NCBI GenBank assembly: GCA_023269545.1 | Contig: JAHFTB010000028.1 | Coordinates: forward strand, 1-35,093 | Reading direction: 5' to 3' | Length of the DNA: 35,093 nucleotides | Source of the DNA: Verrucomicrobiota bacterium | GTDB taxonomy: Bacteria > Verrucomicrobiota > Verrucomicrobiia > Chthoniobacterales > Xiphinematobacteraceae | Part shown: positions 32,585-35,093 of the stretch, one piece after another | Position numbering within the stretch: position 1 is the first letter of the stretch | Layout: each line of letters starts with the position of its first letter | Position numbers and translations under genes: made by a program | The notes under the pieces: generated by a model | The model's input: only the letters and a program-made list of their open reading frames with translations | The model's database searches: none | Told to the model about the DNA's origin: nothing

Positions 32585-33706
32585 ATGACAGAGGAGACTT
32601 TATCCATGCTCACATTAAATCTGGTACCGGGTCTCGGACCCGTCCGGATTTCTCGGCTTTTAAAAGCGTTTGGATCTGCTTCCGAGATACTGAGGGCAGC
32701 GCCGCTTGCCCTCAGTAGGGTAGAAGGAATGGGTAGCCCACTTTGTGAAGCACTTTTTCATGCGCGTAAAACCTCCCATCCCGAAGCGGAATGTGAGCGG
32801 GCCCGCACATTCGGAGCAAAGATATTGAGTCTTACCGATTCGGAATATCCGGCCCTTCTTTTACAAATGACAGCGCCTCCTCCGATTCTCTATATTTGGG
32901 GAAACTTACAAGATCGAGACCGGCATGCCATCGCGATGGTGGGAGCCCGTAGCCCCACTCCCTATGGAGCGGAATGTGCAAAAAAACTCTCCTTCCAATT
33001 GGCTTACTCCGGAGTGACCATTGTCAGCGGCCTTGCCCGAGGCATAGATTCTTTTGCACATCAGGGAGCCCTCGCGGCTCAGGGACGGACTATAGCTGTT
33101 TTGGGCAGCGGCCTGTGCAGAATCTATCCTTCGGAGAACAACCACCTCGCGGAACGTATTGCTTCCTCTTTTGGCGCAGTCCTCTCCGAATTGCCCATGC
33201 TCACTGTGGCCAACCGGCAAACATTTCCCGCAAGAAACCGAATCATCAGCGGGCTCTCCCTCGGCACTCTCGTGGTAGAAGCCGGAATCAAAAGCGGAGC
33301 GCTCATCACAGCCCATGCCGCCGTGGAGCAGGGACGTTCCGTATATGCTATCCCAGGAAGAATTGACCGTCCGCAAAGCGCTGGTTCCAATGCATTGATT
33401 CAACAGGGTGCGAAACTCGTCGGCTGCGCTCAGGATATTCTGGACGACTTTTCACTTCTCTTTCGGGAGCCTCCCTCACTGCCTCAGCCCGCTGAACCGC
33501 CAGGTCTCTCCACCGAACAAAGAAAAATTTTTTCTCTCCTCGGATCAGAAGCTTTGCATTTGGATGTACTCGCCTCTCAAGCAAAGCTCTCTGTCGCAGC
33601 AGCTTCTTCAGTATTATTGAGTATGGAACTGGAAGGAGTAGTGAAGCAGTTGCCGGGACGGCGCTTCATCAGGATTCTGCGCCATAGCGAAGTCCGTATC
33701 AAATGA
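32585..33706 (+). CDS. dprA: DNA processing protein DprA (Smf)
   Basis: 373 residues. An N-terminal helix-hairpin-like part (LVPGLGPVRISRLLKAFGS) precedes the Rossmann core: AMVGARSPTPYG, TIVSGLARGIDSFAHQGAL, IAVLGSGLCRIYPSENN, FPARNRIISGLSLGTLVVEA and SGALITAHAA. About residues 310-365 form a winged-helix DprA_WH-like domain. DprA binds incoming single-stranded DNA in transformation and loads RecA. The last codons and stop (LRHSEVRIK, TGA at 33704) lie in a repeat word that recurs at 33991, so the C-terminus has been altered by a repeat. Elements of one family lie on both sides of the gene. Confidence 0.95.
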   Translation: MTEETLSMLTLNLVPGLGPVRISRLLKAFGSASEILRAAPLALSRVEGMGSPLCEALFHARKTSHPEAECERARTFGAKILSLTDSEYPALLLQMTAPPPILYIWGNLQDRDRHAIAMVGARSPTPYGAECAKKLSFQLAYSGVTIVSGLARGIDSFAHQGALAAQGRTIAVLGSGLCRIYPSENNHLAERIASSFGAVLSELPMLTVANRQTFPARNRIISGLSLGTLVVEAGIKSGALITAHAAVEQGRSVYAIPGRIDRPQSAGSNALIQQGAKLVGCAQDILDDFSLLFREPPSLPQPAEPPGLSTEQRKIFSLLGSEALHLDVLASQAKLSVAAASSVLLSMELEGVVKQLPGRRFIRILRHSEVRIK

Positions 33707-33737
33707 GTTTGAAATCACCGTTATTTTTGCTCCCAGA
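33684..33737 (+). repeat. Composite repeat spanning the dprA stop (copy of 33991-34044)
   Basis: CATAGCGAAGTCCGTATCAA runs through the dprA stop into GAGTTTGAAATCACCG and TTATTTTTGCTCCCAG. The same string, with few changes, occurs at 33991-34044, about 307 bp downstream. The right part continues into a half copy of the MITE-like element. Confidence 0.8.
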
Positions 33738-33761
33738 GCTCCTCAAAGTGCGTAACGTCAG
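33725..33761 (-). mobile_element. MITE-like element, half copy 4
   Basis: TTTTTGCTCCCAGAGCTCCT followed by CAAAGTGCGTAACGTCAG matches the 3' half of copy 1 in the same orientation. The other half and its terminal repeat are missing, and no flanking duplication is seen. It is truncated at the junction with the TATAGCG composite repeat. Confidence 0.75.
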
Positions 33762-33990
33762 TGATGATACCTGAATAGGTGCTTTCCTTTGACAACGTTT
33801 TATTCCCCTCTTTTTTGAATTCTCAGCAAACCGGTACGAGCGATTTTGAGGTGTGGTACGAATTGTAGGTTGCCAACCACATCGGGTTTCATTAAAAACC
33901 TCGCCCCAAATAAATATACAGATATCCAAGAAAAATTGTAGCCAACTACAAGCAAAAAGCGAATACGTACCTATGTTATGACAACCGTAT

Positions 33991-34154
33991 TATAGCGAAG
34001 CCCGTATCCAATGAGTTCGAAATCACCGTTATTTTTGCTCCCAGCTTTGTTAAAAAATAGAGTCCCTATCTTCAGATATGAACTCTGCTTTACGCCTTGC
34101 TGGAATCAGAAATCCCAGGAAAATACATGCTCATTTGATACGGGTTTCGCTATA
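33991..34154. mobile_element. 164-bp segment bounded by 25-bp inverted repeats
   Basis: TATAGCGAAGCCCGTATCCA(ATGAG) at 33991-34015 and its reverse complement at 34130-34154 agree at 23 of 25 positions. The left repeat begins the composite unit also found at 33684. The interior is non-coding and includes a fragment of the other repeat family (TTATTTTTGCTCCCAG). No matching target duplication is obvious outside the ends. Confidence 0.65.
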
Positions 34155-34188
34155 GAGCAATTTGGGATACGCTGACACTACATATCAA

Positions 34189-35093
34189 ATGGGAAAAAGC
34201 CTTGTCATTGCAGAAAAACCTAGCGTTGCGACCGATCTGGCGCGCTCTCTCGGTAAACTTTCCAAAAAAGACGATTATTTTGAGAACGATCAATTCGTCA
34301 TCACGTCGGCCATTGGACATCTGGTCGAACTATGTTTGCCGAATGAACTGGATAAGAAGCGAGGAAAATGGAGCTTCGCAAATTTGCCTATCATCCCTTC
34401 TCATTTTGAACTGAAACCTATCGAGAAAACCGTCACGCGTTTTCAACTGATCCGTAAACTTCTCAAACGAGCGGATATAGAAGAAGTGATCAATGCCTGT
34501 GATGCGGGGCGTGAAGGGGAGCTGATCTTTCGGTATATCATGCAACTTACGGGAAGCAAGAAACCGACGCGCAGACTTTGGCTTCAATCGATGACTGCGG
34601 ACGCTATTCGTCAGGGATTTCACAATTTACGAAAAGAAAAGGACATGGTGCCTCTCGGTGATGCGGCAGTATGTCGTTCCGAAAGTGATTGGCTGGTGGG
34701 CATCAATGGAACACGAGCCATGACAGCCTTTAATTCCAAGCTGGGGGGATTTCAACTGACCCCTGTGGGGCGTGTCCAAACTCCCACCCTTGCTATTTTA
34801 GTCGAACGAGAGGAAAAAATCCGTTCTTTCAAACCTCGGACATACTTTGAAGTTCATAGTGAATTCACCTCTGAGCAAGGAGCATATCAAGGACGTTGGA
34901 TCGCTCCATCCTTTAAAAAAGGCAGCGATGAAGATGCTCGTGCGGAGAGAATTTGGGAAAAAGAAAAAGCGGATGCCATCCGTTTGAAATGCCAGAGTAA
35001 AAAAGGAATTGTGAGTGAGGAAAAAAAGCCCTCTTCCCAAACGCCCCCTCTCCTATACGACCTGACCTCATTGCAAAGAGAAGCAAATTCTCG
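34189..35093 (+). CDS. topB: DNA topoisomerase III-like type IA topoisomerase (3' end outside window)
   Basis: 301 codons are visible and the frame runs off the end. The Toprim domain starts GKSLVIAEKPSVATDLARSL, and CDAGREGELIFRYI carries the metal-binding residues in the topoisomerase III style (DAGREGE rather than DPDREGE). CRSESDWLVGINGTRAMTA and LTPVGRVQTPTLAILVERE follow as in TopB. The active-site Tyr should lie just beyond the window, after LYDLTSLQREAN. Type IA enzymes relax negative supercoils and decatenate DNA by single-strand passage. A gene of this family after dprA is a common bacterial order (dprA-topA), but the motifs favour TopB. Confidence 0.9.
   Translation, partial: MGKSLVIAEKPSVATDLARSLGKLSKKDDYFENDQFVITSAIGHLVELCLPNELDKKRGKWSFANLPIIPSHFELKPIEKTVTRFQLIRKLLKRADIEEVINACDAGREGELIFRYIMQLTGSKKPTRRLWLQSMTADAIRQGFHNLRKEKDMVPLGDAAVCRSESDWLVGINGTRAMTAFNSKLGGFQLTPVGRVQTPTLAILVEREEKIRSFKPRTYFEVHSEFTSEQGAYQGRWIAPSFKKGSDEDARAERIWEKEKADAIRLKCQSKKGIVSEEKKPSSQTPPLLYDLTSLQREANS

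Larger units (their letters stand above)
33707..34188. other. 482-nt repeat-rich gap between dprA and topB
   Basis: No gene is supported. Besides the repeats listed separately it holds hairpins TTGTAG-CCAA-CTACAA (33936-33951) and GGTTG-C-CAACC (33871-33881). It is the most repeat-dense stretch of the window and probably grew by successive small insertions and duplications. Confidence 0.6.

Noticed and set aside
3606-33761. CRISPR-like array
   Set aside because: The repeats are single copies tens to thousands of bases apart with inverted ends and target duplications, not regularly spaced arrays.

Overview
The window comes from a Gram-negative bacterium of the PVC group, most likely Verrucomicrobiota. 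Three things point there: a 51-residue protein (13151-13306) matching the small basic protein family shared by Chlamydiae and Verrucomicrobia, a DUF4912 protein, and a Kdo/Lpt lipopolysaccharide cluster next to hprK-ptsH-ptsI. Many genes have no clear Shine-Dalgarno sequence and seem to rely on start-stop overlap or short leaders. The order is inferred only loosely (Chthoniobacterales-like).

Layout. 1-750: end of a TonB-like protein with 48-bp tandem repeats. 761-4539 (minus): two oxidoreductases, a secreted GH26-type glycoside hydrolase and a secreted unknown protein. 4578-6484 (plus): ruvA coupled to an ATP-grasp-like gene. 6706-8740 (plus): an AT-rich pair of unrecognised, effector-like genes. 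8805-14511 (plus): an RNA methyltransferase, an Fe-S biogenesis operon (rhodanese-like, iscU, sufT), a small winged-helix regulator, a metallophosphoesterase, the small basic protein, a pseudouridine synthase and an SMR transporter. 14743-16440 (plus): tRNA-Pro(CGG), rph, rpmB and a small conserved protein. 16701-18813 (minus): a Xer recombinase and a DUF4912 protein. 18814-19597: a 784-bp stretch without a clear gene. 19598-31343 (minus): a long housekeeping run reading rpmE-prfA-prmC-murA-kdsA-lptC-lptA-lptB-hprK-ptsH-ptsI-HAD phosphatase, with an MECR-type enoyl reductase upstream. 31404-35093 (plus): recF, dprA and a topB-like gene cut by the window end.

The genes work together as envelope building (kdsA, lptCAB, murA), PTS phosphorelay regulation (hprK, ptsH, ptsI; no EII seen), translation (prfA with its methylase prmC, L28, L31), Fe-S assembly, and DNA repair or recombination (ruvA, recF, dprA, xer, topB).

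The most notable non-gene signal is a set of short dispersed repeats. Three full copies of an 80-82 bp element have 12-bp imperfect inverted ends and are each flanked by a different perfect 7-bp direct repeat, the signature of a MITE that moved by transposition. A fourth, half copy lies past dprA. A second family built on TATAGCG inverted repeats is scattered through the intergenic regions. One copy supplies the last codons and stop of dprA, and two inverted copies bound a 164-bp segment.
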